A stretch of 64,000 nt of DNA, from contig JAVXTH010000002.1 in NCBI GenBank assembly GCA_036642795.1, forward strand, positions 62,001-126,000. Direction: 5' to 3'. This document shows positions 1 through 9,604 of this stretch, in pieces. Numbering within the stretch: the first letter of the stretch is position 1; each line of letters starts with the position of its first letter. The notes under the pieces are model-generated. The model saw nothing but the letters and a program-made list of their open reading frames with translations. It did no database searches and was not told the origin of the DNA. Origin of the DNA: JAVXTH01 sp036642795 (lineage in GTDB: Bacteria > Bacillota_I > Bacilli_A > Erysipelotrichales > Erysipelotrichaceae). The translations under genes and the position numbers were made by a program.

Positions 1-1118
1 TCAATTCGATTATTTAATTCTAATGCATAAGCGGTATCATCGTTTAACAATACATCCCCTTGAATTGGTATTTCTTCCTGTTGGTTGAATAAACCAATCG
101 TAGGTCCTGCTGCATGGCCATGAGTACCACAAGGATGACTATAAAGTAATGGCTTGATTCCATTTGCTTTGGCTTCCTTAATTGACTTCGTAAATATTTC
201 ATTGCCACTACGTCCCTTAACAAAGTTACTGCGAACAATATCTTGAAACTTATTGTTAACTTTAAATGCTTCCATTAAAGCTTGCGGAACCATAATTTCT
301 CCATCTTGTGCTACATAGGCATTACGTTGGGTATCGCTACATAAACCTAAATACGTAATACCAAAATCACAATGCAACAAATCGCCTGGCTTTATGACAT
401 CCGTCTTTTGTGGATCTTTTTCACCTTTGCGTTGTAAGTTGACATCTGGTGGAAACCAATAAGTTAAACCTAATTTGTTTACTTTATTCTTCATCCACCA
501 TTCAACCTCTGTTGTGGTCGTAACATTTGGTGTAATTACTTTATTTGAAAAGGCTTCACCAACAATACTTAACGCTAAGTCTAATATTTTAGGATACCAT
601 GCTTTTTCAGATTTCGTTCTTGTTTCAAGAAAACGAACGCCTAAATATTCAGCACTTACAAAACGTTTAACGCTGGCTTCACTTAAATGTTTTTCCATCT
701 CATCGTACATGCTTTTACTTAAACCATCACAATAAGCAAAATCTTTTGAAATGTTTAAACCAATCGTCTTTGGCTTACTTTGTTGAATGAGTTTTTCTAC
801 TGCTTGCCATTGTGTAGATTGTGATTCATCCCATACATTATCATAATATTCTTCTAATTCTGGATAATGACGATTAACACAATAACGTTTAACTTTACCA
901 TTTTCTAATACTAATACCAAAATAGTTAATCGACGTGCGGTAGGAAAACTTGTTGGTGTTAGAAATTCTAAAATTGGATCTTCATTATATTCTAAAGAAG
1001 GAACAATCCACATATCGATACCACATTCTTTCATAAAAGATGGTAACAGATCATTTAAACGTTCTTTTAGAAAAAGATCTTTTAATTCATTTTGTTTTTT
1101 TAAATCTAAAAGTTCCAT
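1..1118 (-). CDS. M24 family metallopeptidase (Xaa-Pro peptidase-like), 3' end outside window
   Basis: My translation of the reverse strand from the ATG at 1118 is open to the window edge (about 372 residues), so the C-terminus is missing. An N-terminal creatinase-like domain is followed by the pita-bread fold: a DFG...SD pair spaced D-x10-D (HCDFGITYLGLCSD) supplies two metal ligands, a GTHGHAAGP stretch supplies the metal-binding His, and ALELN probably carries the first Glu. The last Glu would lie outside. Such enzymes cleave dipeptides or N-terminal residues next to proline using two metal ions in the cytoplasm. The start overlaps the stop of the MFS gene (TAATG), suggesting translational coupling. 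It is the third M24 paralogue in the peptide-use cluster. Exact substrate unknown. Confidence 0.85.
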   Translation of the reverse strand, partial: MELLDLKKQNELKDLFLKERLNDLLPSFMKECGIDMWIVPSLEYNEDPILEFLTPTSFPTARRLTILVLVLENGKVKRYCVNRHYPELEEYYDNVWDESQSTQWQAVEKLIQQSKPKTIGLNISKDFAYCDGLSKSMYDEMEKHLSEASVKRFVSAEYLGVRFLETRTKSEKAWYPKILDLALSIVGEAFSNKVITPNVTTTTEVEWWMKNKVNKLGLTYWFPPDVNLQRKGEKDPQKTDVIKPGDLLHCDFGITYLGLCSDTQRNAYVAQDGEIMVPQALMEAFKVNNKFQDIVRSNFVKGRSGNEIFTKSIKEAKANGIKPLLYSHPCGTHGHAAGPTIGLFNQQEEIPIQGDVLLNDDTAYALELNNRI

Positions 1119-2329
1119 TATTTCACCTCATAATCTTTCTTATTTCGCATTAAGTTATGCCAAATCATTAATAAAGCCGCAATTCCAAAGAAGATAAATG
1201 CATATAGGAAAGATAATTTAGCGCCAAAAGCATAAATAAAGCCTGCAAATAGAGCTCCTACAATCATTCCTAATGATTTAATGGCATTAAAGAATCCCAT
1301 TAATATTCCTGAATTCTCACTTGTTGCACTTTTCGCAACAACATCTTGAAGCAAAGGAATATAGATTGCATTAAAAGCAAAGAAAACGATATTAATTAAT
1401 ATAAAAGGTACAATATCATCTAATAAGACAATCCCTAGCATCGTGATAGAACAACCCATTAAAACATAAACTAAGGCATGCTTTACATCATACTGACGCA
1501 TAATTCGCATACAAATTGTTCCATTTGCGATTAAAGATATGAAACCTACAATTGCCTTTAACGCACCATTATAGGCAGATGTGAATTGAAATTGATCTTT
1601 GATATAGAAATTAAAGCATTGTTCATATGCCGTCGTTGCGACACTTGTTAATAAGACAACAATAAATAAAACAATTAATATTTTATTTAAGAAAGTTCTC
1701 GCATCAATAAAAGCACTGAATGGATTTGCTTCTTTTAAAATGGCCGTTACCTTTTTCATAATAACAAGTTCACTTTTATCTTTAATCATAAAGAAATAAA
1801 ATAAAATACCACTTAAGCATAACGTAAAGGTTTGTAAGAAGAATGTAAAAGGGATTGAAATATCACCAATTAAACCTCCAACCAAATAACCAAAAGCCGA
1901 AAAAACGGTTGATAAGGTAGCCATAATGGTTAAATTACGACCACGCTTGTCAAGTGGTGATGTGTTAATAACATAAGTTAAGTAACAAACCATAATCCCA
2001 CCAACAAAGAAACCAGAGGTAAGTCGAGCTAACATAATCGTCGATTGACTGTTTGCAAGGCCAAACATTGCCTGACCTACACCATAACCAATACAACATA
2101 TCAATAGAATAAAACGACTCCCTGTATAAGTAGATATCTTTCCCCAAAAAGGTGAAAACAAGAAATTAGTAAATGCCATCCCAGCAAATGCTAATCCAAA
2201 CATATAATCAGGCAAATTTAAATTAACAATAATCGTTGGTGTAATCGGGTGAGCAAAATTAGCACCCAAGCTTTGTATCGCAACGACTAAAAAGAATAAA
2301 TTCATCTGTTTACGAGTTACAACATGCAT
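1118..2329 (-). CDS. MFS transporter
   Basis: A 403-residue, very hydrophobic protein with about 12 membrane segments and an MFS-type loop between TM2 and TM3 (FWGKISTYTGSRF). No signal peptide is expected. It sits one base after pepD and its stop overlaps the start of the next M24 peptidase, so it is part of the peptide-use operon. It may export amino acids or small peptides released by the neighbouring peptidases, or import a related substrate; the sequence does not tell which. An AAAGGGAC ribosome-binding site precedes the ATG. Confidence 0.85.
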   Translation of the reverse strand: MHVVTRKQMNLFFLVVAIQSLGANFAHPITPTIIVNLNLPDYMFGLAFAGMAFTNFLFSPFWGKISTYTGSRFILLICCIGYGVGQAMFGLANSQSTIMLARLTSGFFVGGIMVCYLTYVINTSPLDKRGRNLTIMATLSTVFSAFGYLVGGLIGDISIPFTFFLQTFTLCLSGILFYFFMIKDKSELVIMKKVTAILKEANPFSAFIDARTFLNKILIVLFIVVLLTSVATTAYEQCFNFYIKDQFQFTSAYNGALKAIVGFISLIANGTICMRIMRQYDVKHALVYVLMGCSITMLGIVLLDDIVPFILINIVFFAFNAIYIPLLQDVVAKSATSENSGILMGFFNAIKSLGMIVGALFAGFIYAFGAKLSFLYAFIFFGIAALLMIWHNLMRNKKDYEVK

Positions 2330-2330
2330 T

Positions 2331-3761
2331 CTAAAGTCCCTTTAAAAAAGCACATAATAAATCATACGTCCGATCAAAGCTTTCTAAATTCATCGCTTCT
2401 TGTGGTGTATGAATATCATTGGTAATTGGACCAATCGTCACAATATCCATCTTCTCATCCATCGCTTTGAATAGACCACATTCACACCCACCATGAACTG
2501 CTTCTAGCTTTAATTCTTGTTGATACATTTGTTTAAACACAGCTTTTAATTTTTCTCTTAAAGGACTATCTTCAACATAAGCCCAGCCAGGATAATAGGC
2601 TGAGAATTCAGCTTTCATATCAAATAAAGATGTAATCAATTGAATTTCTTCCATCATTTCATTTAATGCACCATCCATTGCCGAACGAAGTGCAATTGCT
2701 CCTGAAAGCTTACCATTTTTTAAAGTAACTACTCCAAGGTTTAAACTTGTCACTACTAAGTTAAGGGCAAGATTACGTTGTCTCATCCCATTTGGTAATA
2801 AGTAGAGTGCCTTAATAATTTTATCGCTATCTTCACTGCTTAAAGAGAAATCAACGGTTGGTACTTTTTCTAAATCAAACTTAATTCCAGCATCGCTACT
2901 TGCAAGTTCTACTTCAATATCTTTTTGATATTGATTGATATATTGTTCTAATTCAACTTGCGTTAAATTTGTCGTGAACTTAACACTTGCTTCACGAGGA
3001 ATTGCATTATCTTTTAATCCACCGCTGAATTCAACTAATGAAACTTCTCCCTGTTTCATTAAATGATAAAGAATTCGTATCACACATTTATTCGCATTAC
3101 CACGTTCCTTATCAATTTCACCACCAGAGTGTCCACCTAGTAAACCACGGACAAATAATTGCCAAACTGGTTGAGAATTCTTTACAAGCTTTCCTTCATA
3201 AGTCAAATGACATAAGTTACCACCGGATGAAGATACAAGGGTTTGTATCTCTCCTCCCCCATCTAAATTAATTAATTGACGAGCTTTTAGGATTGATTTA
3301 TCTAAAGCGATTGCTCCAAACATACCGATTTCCTCTTGGGTAGTGAACACACATTCAAGAGCAGGACTTGCTACTTCTTGACTTGCTAGGATTGCCATCA
3401 TATAAGCAACGCCAGCTCCATCGTCTGCACCAAGGGTTGTTCCTTTGGCCTTAAGAAAACCATGTTCAATATAAAGTGATAAAGCATCTTTCTCAAAATC
3501 AAAATCGACATCTTGATTCTTTTCACAAACCATATCAATATGTGCTTGTAACATAACCGGAAGATGATTCTCATAACCTTTGCTTGCTTCTTTAAAGATG
3601 ACTACGTTATAAAGTTCATCTTGTACATAATCCAAATGATGTTGCTTCGCAAAGTTTACTAAATAATCACTTAATGCTTTTTCACTTGTTGAACCATGAG
3701 GAATTTTACTGATTGCTTCAAAATAAGCTTGATGAGCTTTTTCTATATTTAAAACACTCAT
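2331..3761 (-). CDS. pepD: aminoacyl-histidine dipeptidase (M20 family, PepD)
   Basis: A 476-residue cytosolic zinc dipeptidase of the M20C type, the normal length for PepD. Visible motifs in order: AHIDMVCEKN (metal His and Asp), GADDGAGVAY (bridging Asp), TTQEEIGMFGA (catalytic Glu and metal Glu), NLDGGGE, and HGGCECG towards the C-terminus. PepD enzymes hydrolyse Xaa-His and a range of other dipeptides. It lies 2 bases after an M24 peptidase and 1 base before the MFS gene, so the three are almost certainly co-transcribed. Together with the Opp transporter upstream this gives uptake followed by intracellular hydrolysis of peptides. Confidence 0.93.
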   Translation of the reverse strand: MSVLNIEKAHQAYFEAISKIPHGSTSEKALSDYLVNFAKQHHLDYVQDELYNVVIFKEASKGYENHLPVMLQAHIDMVCEKNQDVDFDFEKDALSLYIEHGFLKAKGTTLGADDGAGVAYMMAILASQEVASPALECVFTTQEEIGMFGAIALDKSILKARQLINLDGGGEIQTLVSSSGGNLCHLTYEGKLVKNSQPVWQLFVRGLLGGHSGGEIDKERGNANKCVIRILYHLMKQGEVSLVEFSGGLKDNAIPREASVKFTTNLTQVELEQYINQYQKDIEVELASSDAGIKFDLEKVPTVDFSLSSEDSDKIIKALYLLPNGMRQRNLALNLVVTSLNLGVVTLKNGKLSGAIALRSAMDGALNEMMEEIQLITSLFDMKAEFSAYYPGWAYVEDSPLREKLKAVFKQMYQQELKLEAVHGGCECGLFKAMDEKMDIVTIGPITNDIHTPQEAMNLESFDRTYDLLCAFLKGL

Positions 3762-3763
3762 AA

Positions 3764-4951
3764 TTATACCCGAACCAAAATTAATTCTTTTTGAGGTTCA
3801 TGAAGCCATTCACAACCATTTTCAGTAATAACACACATTTCTTCACAACAAATTCTACCTTGAGGAATATCAATCACCGGTTCAAGGGTAAAGACATTTC
3901 CAATTGAAAGCGGGCTATCAATTAGTTCTGGTCGATTATAACGCTCTCTACGATTTGCTAAAATGGATCCTCCATCATGACAAACATGGCCTACTTGATG
4001 ACCTAAAGCACTATTCCATGATTCATAACCTTTACCCATTATATAATTACGAGCAATTTGATCCACTTGATAACCAGTAACACCAGGTTTCATAAAATCT
4101 TTTGCCATTTGAATTGCTTCAACATTAATATTAAAAGCATCTAATACTTCTTGTGGTGCATTATCTTCATCATCTTTTAAGATATAGTACATTCTTTGAT
4201 TATCACTAACATAACCATCAAAACTAACGCCATAATCGATGCAAATTGTGCATCCTTTGACAATTGGTGTGTCAACAATGCCTCCATGTCCTGCAGGAAC
4301 ACGAGGATCAACAAATACACCTGGACATTGTGATGGTGTCCATGACATTCCAAAGCCTTCCTTATAAGCAATTTCATGTAGGAAATCATAGATTTCTTTA
4401 CTTGTAGTGTTTGCTTTTAAAATGCTGGGAACCTGTTCTAAGAAAGATATTCCTTTATCACAAACATATTTTATTTTCGCTATTTGACTAGGTGTTTTAC
4501 GTCCCCTTACTTCTGCGATAATTGGATAAGCTGATAGGATTTCTCCCTTAAAAGCAATTGAATCAAAAATACGATCCAACATCATCTTCATACCAACCCG
4601 TAACCCATCACTTGCGGCATCATTCTTACTGAAGTTCAAAGCGACATTTTTTGGATTGAGTTGTTTCATTGTTACTGCAATTTCATCTTCAAAACTGCCT
4701 TCATAACAACGTACATCATCAATTCCCTTCATTCGTTTATAACCTTCTACATCCAGTGGTGAAACCACTGCAATGCATTTTTCTTTCGTGAAAATAAGAC
4801 ATGTTGCTATGATAAAATCGAGATCACCTAATACTTCCAATATAGGTTCGCTTACCATTGCTGTTTCACTACCTAAAATCATCCATGCATCAACATCTTC
4901 TTTTTTCAATGTTTCATATATTATTGCTAGTTTTTCAGTATTAAGTTCCAT
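3764..4951 (-). CDS. M24 family metallopeptidase (Xaa-Pro dipeptidase-like)
   Basis: A 395-residue protein with an N-terminal creatinase-like domain (about residues 1-130) and a C-terminal catalytic pita-bread domain. The five metal ligands can be assigned: D-x10-D in IDYGVSFDGYVSD, His in GHQVGHVCHDGG, Glu in TLEPVID, and Glu in CCEEMCVIT. It resembles the gene at 10543-11733 and the partial gene at the window start, so the locus holds three paralogues. An AAAGGACA ribosome-binding site lies ahead of the ATG. A stem-loop at 4975-5010 separates it from oppA and leaves no room for a promoter behind it, so expression probably depends on read-through from the opp operon. Confidence 0.88.
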   Translation of the reverse strand: MELNTEKLAIIYETLKKEDVDAWMILGSETAMVSEPILEVLGDLDFIIATCLIFTKEKCIAVVSPLDVEGYKRMKGIDDVRCYEGSFEDEIAVTMKQLNPKNVALNFSKNDAASDGLRVGMKMMLDRIFDSIAFKGEILSAYPIIAEVRGRKTPSQIAKIKYVCDKGISFLEQVPSILKANTTSKEIYDFLHEIAYKEGFGMSWTPSQCPGVFVDPRVPAGHGGIVDTPIVKGCTICIDYGVSFDGYVSDNQRMYYILKDDEDNAPQEVLDAFNINVEAIQMAKDFMKPGVTGYQVDQIARNYIMGKGYESWNSALGHQVGHVCHDGGSILANRRERYNRPELIDSPLSIGNVFTLEPVIDIPQGRICCEEMCVITENGCEWLHEPQKELILVRV

Positions 4952-4974
4952 TATGATTGTCCTTTCAATAAACG

Positions 4975-5010
4975 AAAAGGTGCTTGGAAGTCAAGTCCCG
5001 GGCACCTTTT
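4975..5010 (-). terminator. intercistronic stem-loop after oppA
   Basis: Reading the minus strand, AAAAGGTGC pairs with GCACCTTTT across a loop of about 18 nt, followed by TTTTCGTTTATT. It looks like a rho-independent terminator. Only 23 bases separate it from the next start codon, so it more likely works as a partial terminator or mRNA 3' stabiliser. Confidence 0.75.
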
Positions 5011-5041
5011 GTTTGTTTCTTTAATTGTAAATTAGCCGGTA

Positions 5042-6652
5042 TTACTTGTTTGTTACGAAAGAAAGGTTGTAGTGACCTGCTGGATTTGCTTGAATTCCTT
5101 TGATACCTTCTTTTAATAACATTGGATCGCTATATCCGAAGATAGGAATTACATAAGCTTGTTCTTCAACTAAATATTTTTCAGCTTGGTGAAGAATTGC
5201 CATACGTGCTGCAGGATCGCCTTCAGCTGCTGCTTGAGCAAGTAAACCGTCATAAGTTGCATCGTTTACAACTGCTGTTTTTTGAGATGTAGATTTGTAC
5301 ATATCAAGATAAGCAGTTGGATCCATGTAATCTGCTGTCATAGCATGACGAGCAATTTCAAAGTCTCCATCATCACGAGCATCAAAGAACGCTTGAACTT
5401 CCATTTGTGAAATTTCTACTTCAATACCAATTTTCTTCCAAGAAGCTTGTAATGTTTGAATAACATCACTATGCATTTGGTTTGCATTTGTTTTGTAAGT
5501 TAATTTTAATGGATTTTCTTTACTATAACCAGCATCTGCTAATAAAGCTTTCGCTTGTTCAATATCATAGCCAGCATATTTTGATTCTTTATCTGCATTT
5601 CCACGGAAGTCTCCTGTAGCATCAGGAATTCCCTTTGGAATAAAGCCATAAAGTTCATATTGTAATTTACCACCGTTTAATACTTTTAATACAGAAGCAC
5701 GGTCCGTTGACATCATTAATGCTTTACGTACGCGAACATCTTGTAATGCTTTGTTTTCACCAGTTGCATTAATTGTAATATAGTAGTTAATTACAAATGG
5801 ATCGATTGTATATAAAGTTTTCTTATAATCTTTATTTACTGAAACATCTGCTGGTACCGATGTTGCTAAATCAACTTCACCAGTTTTGAATGCTTGTAAC
5901 TGAGCTTGTTGATCTGGCATAACTTTGAATGTAAGTTTCTTCATGAAAACCTTTTTAGCATTAACATATTTGTCATTTTTTACAAGTTCAATTTTGTCTT
6001 TTGCATTGTAAGATTTTACTGAGAAAGCTCCACTTGTTGGATAACCAGGTTTGTTGGCCCAAGTACTCTTTTTCTCTTTAGCAATATCAGGACGAGCAGG
6101 GTAATAAACACCACTTGTTAATAAGCTTAAGAAATATGGAGTAGGTGCTACTAAGTTAATCTGTAATGTTTTCTTATCGATTGCTTTGACACCTTCGTCA
6201 CCAACTTCAGCAACTTTTAAGTTTTTGTCAAAAGCATCTTTTGTTCCAACTACGTTGTCATAAACAAAGTGTGCATAATAAGCACGTGGTCCATAAGTTG
6301 CACTACGTTTGATACCATAAACGAAATCATCGGCAGTAATTTCTTTGCCATCGCTCCATTTTGCATCTTTTAATTTAAATGTGTAAGTTAGTTTATCATC
6401 GCTTAATGTATAAGAATCACAAAGTTGAGGATTAAGATTACCAGTTTCATCATATTCAAATAAACCATCATACATGTCGACTAAAACGTTATTAGAAATA
6501 GAATCACTAGCAATTGCTGGATCAAGATCTTTAACGTCTCCACCAGCTGCAATAATCATTTCATCTTTAGGTCTTTCAGAACCGCCGCCACAGCCACTTA
6601 AAACAGTAGCTAACAGCAACGTAGACATTGCGATTTTTGTTAATTTTTTCAT
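5042..6652 (-). CDS. oppA: oligopeptide ABC transporter substrate-binding lipoprotein
   Basis: A 536-residue SBP_bac_5 family protein. I place the start at the ATG at 6652 because AAAGGAG lies just upstream and the signal peptide then begins MKKLTKIAMS; a longer reading from 6691 adds residues that make no sense for a lipoprotein. The lipobox is LSGC near residue 20, so the mature protein is lipid-anchored on the outer face of the membrane. It captures peptides and delivers them to the OppBC channel. It is the last opp gene and is followed by a stem-loop, consistent with higher expression of the binding protein than of the peptidases downstream. Confidence 0.92.
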   Translation of the reverse strand: MKKLTKIAMSTLLLATVLSGCGGGSERPKDEMIIAAGGDVKDLDPAIASDSISNNVLVDMYDGLFEYDETGNLNPQLCDSYTLSDDKLTYTFKLKDAKWSDGKEITADDFVYGIKRSATYGPRAYYAHFVYDNVVGTKDAFDKNLKVAEVGDEGVKAIDKKTLQINLVAPTPYFLSLLTSGVYYPARPDIAKEKKSTWANKPGYPTSGAFSVKSYNAKDKIELVKNDKYVNAKKVFMKKLTFKVMPDQQAQLQAFKTGEVDLATSVPADVSVNKDYKKTLYTIDPFVINYYITINATGENKALQDVRVRKALMMSTDRASVLKVLNGGKLQYELYGFIPKGIPDATGDFRGNADKESKYAGYDIEQAKALLADAGYSKENPLKLTYKTNANQMHSDVIQTLQASWKKIGIEVEISQMEVQAFFDARDDGDFEIARHAMTADYMDPTAYLDMYKSTSQKTAVVNDATYDGLLAQAAAEGDPAARMAILHQAEKYLVEEQAYVIPIFGYSDPMLLKEGIKGIQANPAGHYNLSFVTNK

Positions 6653-6669
6653 ACTGTTCTCCTTTAATT

Positions 6670-7644
6670 TTATTTTTCGTATAAGAAGCATGCTACCTGG
6701 CGCTTTCCTACATTTATCATGCTAGGACGCTCTTTCGCACATCGTTCCGTCGCATTTGGACAACGTGTGCGGAATCGGCAACCGCTCGGTGGGTTGATTG
6801 GACTTGGTAATTCCCCTTCAAGTACAATCCTTTTTTTGCTTTTCGCAATTTTTGGATCCGGTACTGGTACTGCTGAAAGCAGTGCTTTTGTATACGGATG
6901 CAAAGGGGTATGATAGACTTCATCACTTGGGCCAATCTCTACCATATTCCCAAGGTACATGACACCGATACGATCTGAGATATGCTTGACCATACTCAAA
7001 TCGTGGGCAATGAACAGATACGAGATTCCCATCTCTTTTTGAATTTTTTCAAGTAAATTAATTACTTGTGCTTGAATCGATACATCAAGTGCTGAAATCG
7101 GTTCATCACAAACAATAAATTTAGGATTCAAAGCGAGAGTACGAGCTATTCCGATACGTTGACGTTGTCCACCTGAGAATTCATGTGGATAGCGGCGAAT
7201 GTGATCGGCTTTTAACCCAACAATCTGTAACAGTTCTCTAACGCGATCATCACGTTGAGCCCTGGTGTCGAAAATATGGTGTATATCCATTGGTTCCCTA
7301 ATAATTTCACCAACTGTCATTCGTGAATTAAGGGATGCATAAGGATCTTGGAAAATCATTTGAACTTGTTCGCGGAACGAATTCAAATCCTTCCCTTTTA
7401 TCTTAGTAATATCTTCACCGTTATATTCTATTGTTCCATGAGTTGGTTCATAAATCTTAACAATGGTACGTCCTAATGTCGATTTACCACAGCCTGATTC
7501 ACCAACTAAACCAAATGTTTCATTTCGGTTAATTGAAAATGTAACACCATCAACTGCTTGTACTATTTGCTTTGGTGAGAAAATGCCTTTGGTAACATCG
7601 AAATAAGTTTTTAAATCGGTAACTTTTAAAATTTCATCACTCAT
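6670..7644 (-). CDS. oppF: oligopeptide ABC transporter ATP-binding protein OppF
   Basis: A 324-residue ABC ATPase with Walker A GESGCGKS, a Q-loop in MIFQDPYASLNSRM, signature SGGQRQR, Walker B FIVCDEP and switch His in IAHDLSMV. The C-terminal oligopeptide-transporter extension holds a cysteine cluster (GCRFRTRCPNATERC) typical of OppF/DppF. Its start overlaps the oppD stop by 4 nt (ATGA). It pairs with OppD to power uptake through OppBC. Confidence 0.94.
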   Translation of the reverse strand: MSDEILKVTDLKTYFDVTKGIFSPKQIVQAVDGVTFSINRNETFGLVGESGCGKSTLGRTIVKIYEPTHGTIEYNGEDITKIKGKDLNSFREQVQMIFQDPYASLNSRMTVGEIIREPMDIHHIFDTRAQRDDRVRELLQIVGLKADHIRRYPHEFSGGQRQRIGIARTLALNPKFIVCDEPISALDVSIQAQVINLLEKIQKEMGISYLFIAHDLSMVKHISDRIGVMYLGNMVEIGPSDEVYHTPLHPYTKALLSAVPVPDPKIAKSKKRIVLEGELPSPINPPSGCRFRTRCPNATERCAKERPSMINVGKRQVACFLYEK

Positions 7645-8654
7645 TTTTTGTCCCTCACTTTCTTTGCCAAATCATTGTTTAACCAACAAGAACACACATG
7701 TGTATCAGAGAAAGTAGTTTCATCTGGCATAACATCTTTACAAATACGCATTGCTTTTTCACAACGATCCACAAATGGGCAACCCTTAGGTGGATCTAGT
7801 AAATCAGGAGGTGAACCTGGAATTGGTTTTAATTCCTTTTGTTCCTCTGCCTCAGGATTATGAATACAGCTTAACAATCCTAATGTATAAGGATGTTGCG
7901 CATTATAGAAGATTTCTTCATCGGTTCCGGTTTCAACAATCTTACCACCGTACATAATCGCAATTCGATCACAGATACTAGCTACAACACCTAAATCATG
8001 AGTAATCATGATAATAGATGAATCAATTTCATTCTTTAAATCACCAATTAATTCTAATACCTGCGCTTGAATGGTAACATCAAGAGCGGTTGTTGGTTCA
8101 TCTGCAATGATTACTTGTGGATTACAAGCAAGCGCCATTGCGATGATAATACGTTGACGCATTCCTCCAGAAAATTGATGTGGATATTGATCAATACGTG
8201 ATTCTGGTGAAGGAATACCAACTTTCCTCATTAAATCAATTGCTTGAAGCCTTGCTTCTTTTTTACTTAAATTCGTATGATTTAAAATTGGTTCAATTAA
8301 TTGTGTTTCAATTTTTAATACAGGATTTAAGAAAGTCATTGGATCTTGGAAGATCATTGCCATATCATTTCCACGAATTTTCTGCATTACTGCTTCATAT
8401 TCTTTATTCGTTGAATAATCAAGTGGAGAAATTGGTTTTTCATTCAATAGAATTTCACCATTTACAACACTACCATTGGCAGCAAGTAATCCCATAACGG
8501 AGAACATTGCTTGGCTCTTTCCAGAACCAGACTCACCAACAATTCCTAATACTTCTTTTTTATTTAAATATAATGAAATTCCACGAACCGCTTTTACAGC
8601 ACCTTGTTCGGTTGAAAATTCAGTTGTTAAGTTCTTAATATCTAGTACTCTCAT
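7641..8654 (-). CDS. oppD: oligopeptide ABC transporter ATP-binding protein OppD
   Basis: An ABC ATPase of 337 residues when started at the ATG at 8654; an in-frame GTG two codons earlier sits too close to the GGGGT ribosome-binding site. Walker A is GESGSGKS, the signature is SGGMRQR, Walker B is VIIADEP, and the switch His is in ITHDLGVV. The C-terminal extension has the Cys-rich GCPFVDRCEKAMRIC segment of the OppD/DppD subfamily, which in relatives has been linked to an iron-sulfur cluster. It forms the ATPase heterodimer with OppF and is followed by it with a 4-nt overlap. Confidence 0.94.
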   Translation of the reverse strand: MRVLDIKNLTTEFSTEQGAVKAVRGISLYLNKKEVLGIVGESGSGKSQAMFSVMGLLAANGSVVNGEILLNEKPISPLDYSTNKEYEAVMQKIRGNDMAMIFQDPMTFLNPVLKIETQLIEPILNHTNLSKKEARLQAIDLMRKVGIPSPESRIDQYPHQFSGGMRQRIIIAMALACNPQVIIADEPTTALDVTIQAQVLELIGDLKNEIDSSIIMITHDLGVVASICDRIAIMYGGKIVETGTDEEIFYNAQHPYTLGLLSCIHNPEAEEQKELKPIPGSPPDLLDPPKGCPFVDRCEKAMRICKDVMPDETTFSDTHVCSCWLNNDLAKKVRDKK

Positions 8655-8669
8655 ATGCACTTTACCCCA

Positions 8670-9593
8670 CTACTTCTTTTTCGGGTCAAGGGCATCGCCT
8701 AGACCATCACCGATGAAATTCAGTGATAACATTGTTAAACAAATTGCGGCAACTGGCCACAATACTTGGATTGGATAACTCTCAATAAATTGACGTGCGT
8801 CATTTGCTAAGGTTCCCCAAGATGCTTGTGGAGCTGAAATACCAATACCGATGAAACCTAAGAAGGCTTCGGTAAAGATAGCCGATGGTACCATTAAAGT
8901 AACGGATACGATAATGGGGCCCATACAGTTAATTAATAAGTGTTTAAATAAGATACGTGATTTACTAGCACCTAAAACAAACGCTGCTAATGAAAATTCT
9001 TGTTCTTTTAATGTCATAACTTGCGTTCTAACTTGACGTGCCATTCCAAGCCATGCACCAATCGAAATACCTAGTAAAATTGAAAACATACTAGTTCCAA
9101 AGATAAGTGAAATTAGAATAATATATAGTAAATCAGGTATTGAATAAATAATATCAACAATACGCATCATAATCATATCTACTTTTCCACCAACATAACC
9201 AGCGATACTACCATAAGCAACACCGATAACTAAGTTAATGGCAGCAGCCACAAATCCGATTGTTAAGGAAATTCGGGCACCACATGCAATACGTACAAAG
9301 ATGTCACGGCCAAACTTATCGGTACCAAACCAATGCGCAGCACTTGGCATCAAGTTTTGAGCATTTAAATCTTGTCCATGATACGTGTATTGTGATAACA
9401 TTGGCGCAAGAATTGCATATAAAATCATAATTGTTAAGAAAATCAAACCAGCAAGTGCTAATTTGTTCTTTTTGAAACGAGCCCAGGCATCTGCTAGATA
9501 CGTTTTGGCTTCAACGGCAATTTGTTCATTGTTTTTTTCACTTTCAGGAAGTGGTTCAAACATTTCCGCTGTTAATTTTAATTTTTCTTCCAT
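8670..9593 (-). CDS. oppC: oligopeptide ABC transporter permease OppC
   Basis: A 307-residue inner-membrane permease with an N-terminal OppC_N segment (first membrane helix about residues 45-65) and the binding-protein-dependent transport domain with about five further helices. The EAA-type loop contacting the ATPases is visible around FVLGASKSRILFKHLL. AGGAGGAAACGT precedes the ATG. It lies 11 bases after oppB and forms the membrane channel with it. Confidence 0.93.
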   Translation of the reverse strand: MEEKLKLTAEMFEPLPESEKNNEQIAVEAKTYLADAWARFKKNKLALAGLIFLTIMILYAILAPMLSQYTYHGQDLNAQNLMPSAAHWFGTDKFGRDIFVRIACGARISLTIGFVAAAINLVIGVAYGSIAGYVGGKVDMIMMRIVDIIYSIPDLLYIILISLIFGTSMFSILLGISIGAWLGMARQVRTQVMTLKEQEFSLAAFVLGASKSRILFKHLLINCMGPIIVSVTLMVPSAIFTEAFLGFIGIGISAPQASWGTLANDARQFIESYPIQVLWPVAAICLTMLSLNFIGDGLGDALDPKKK

Positions 9594-9604
9594 TACGTTT
9601 CCTC

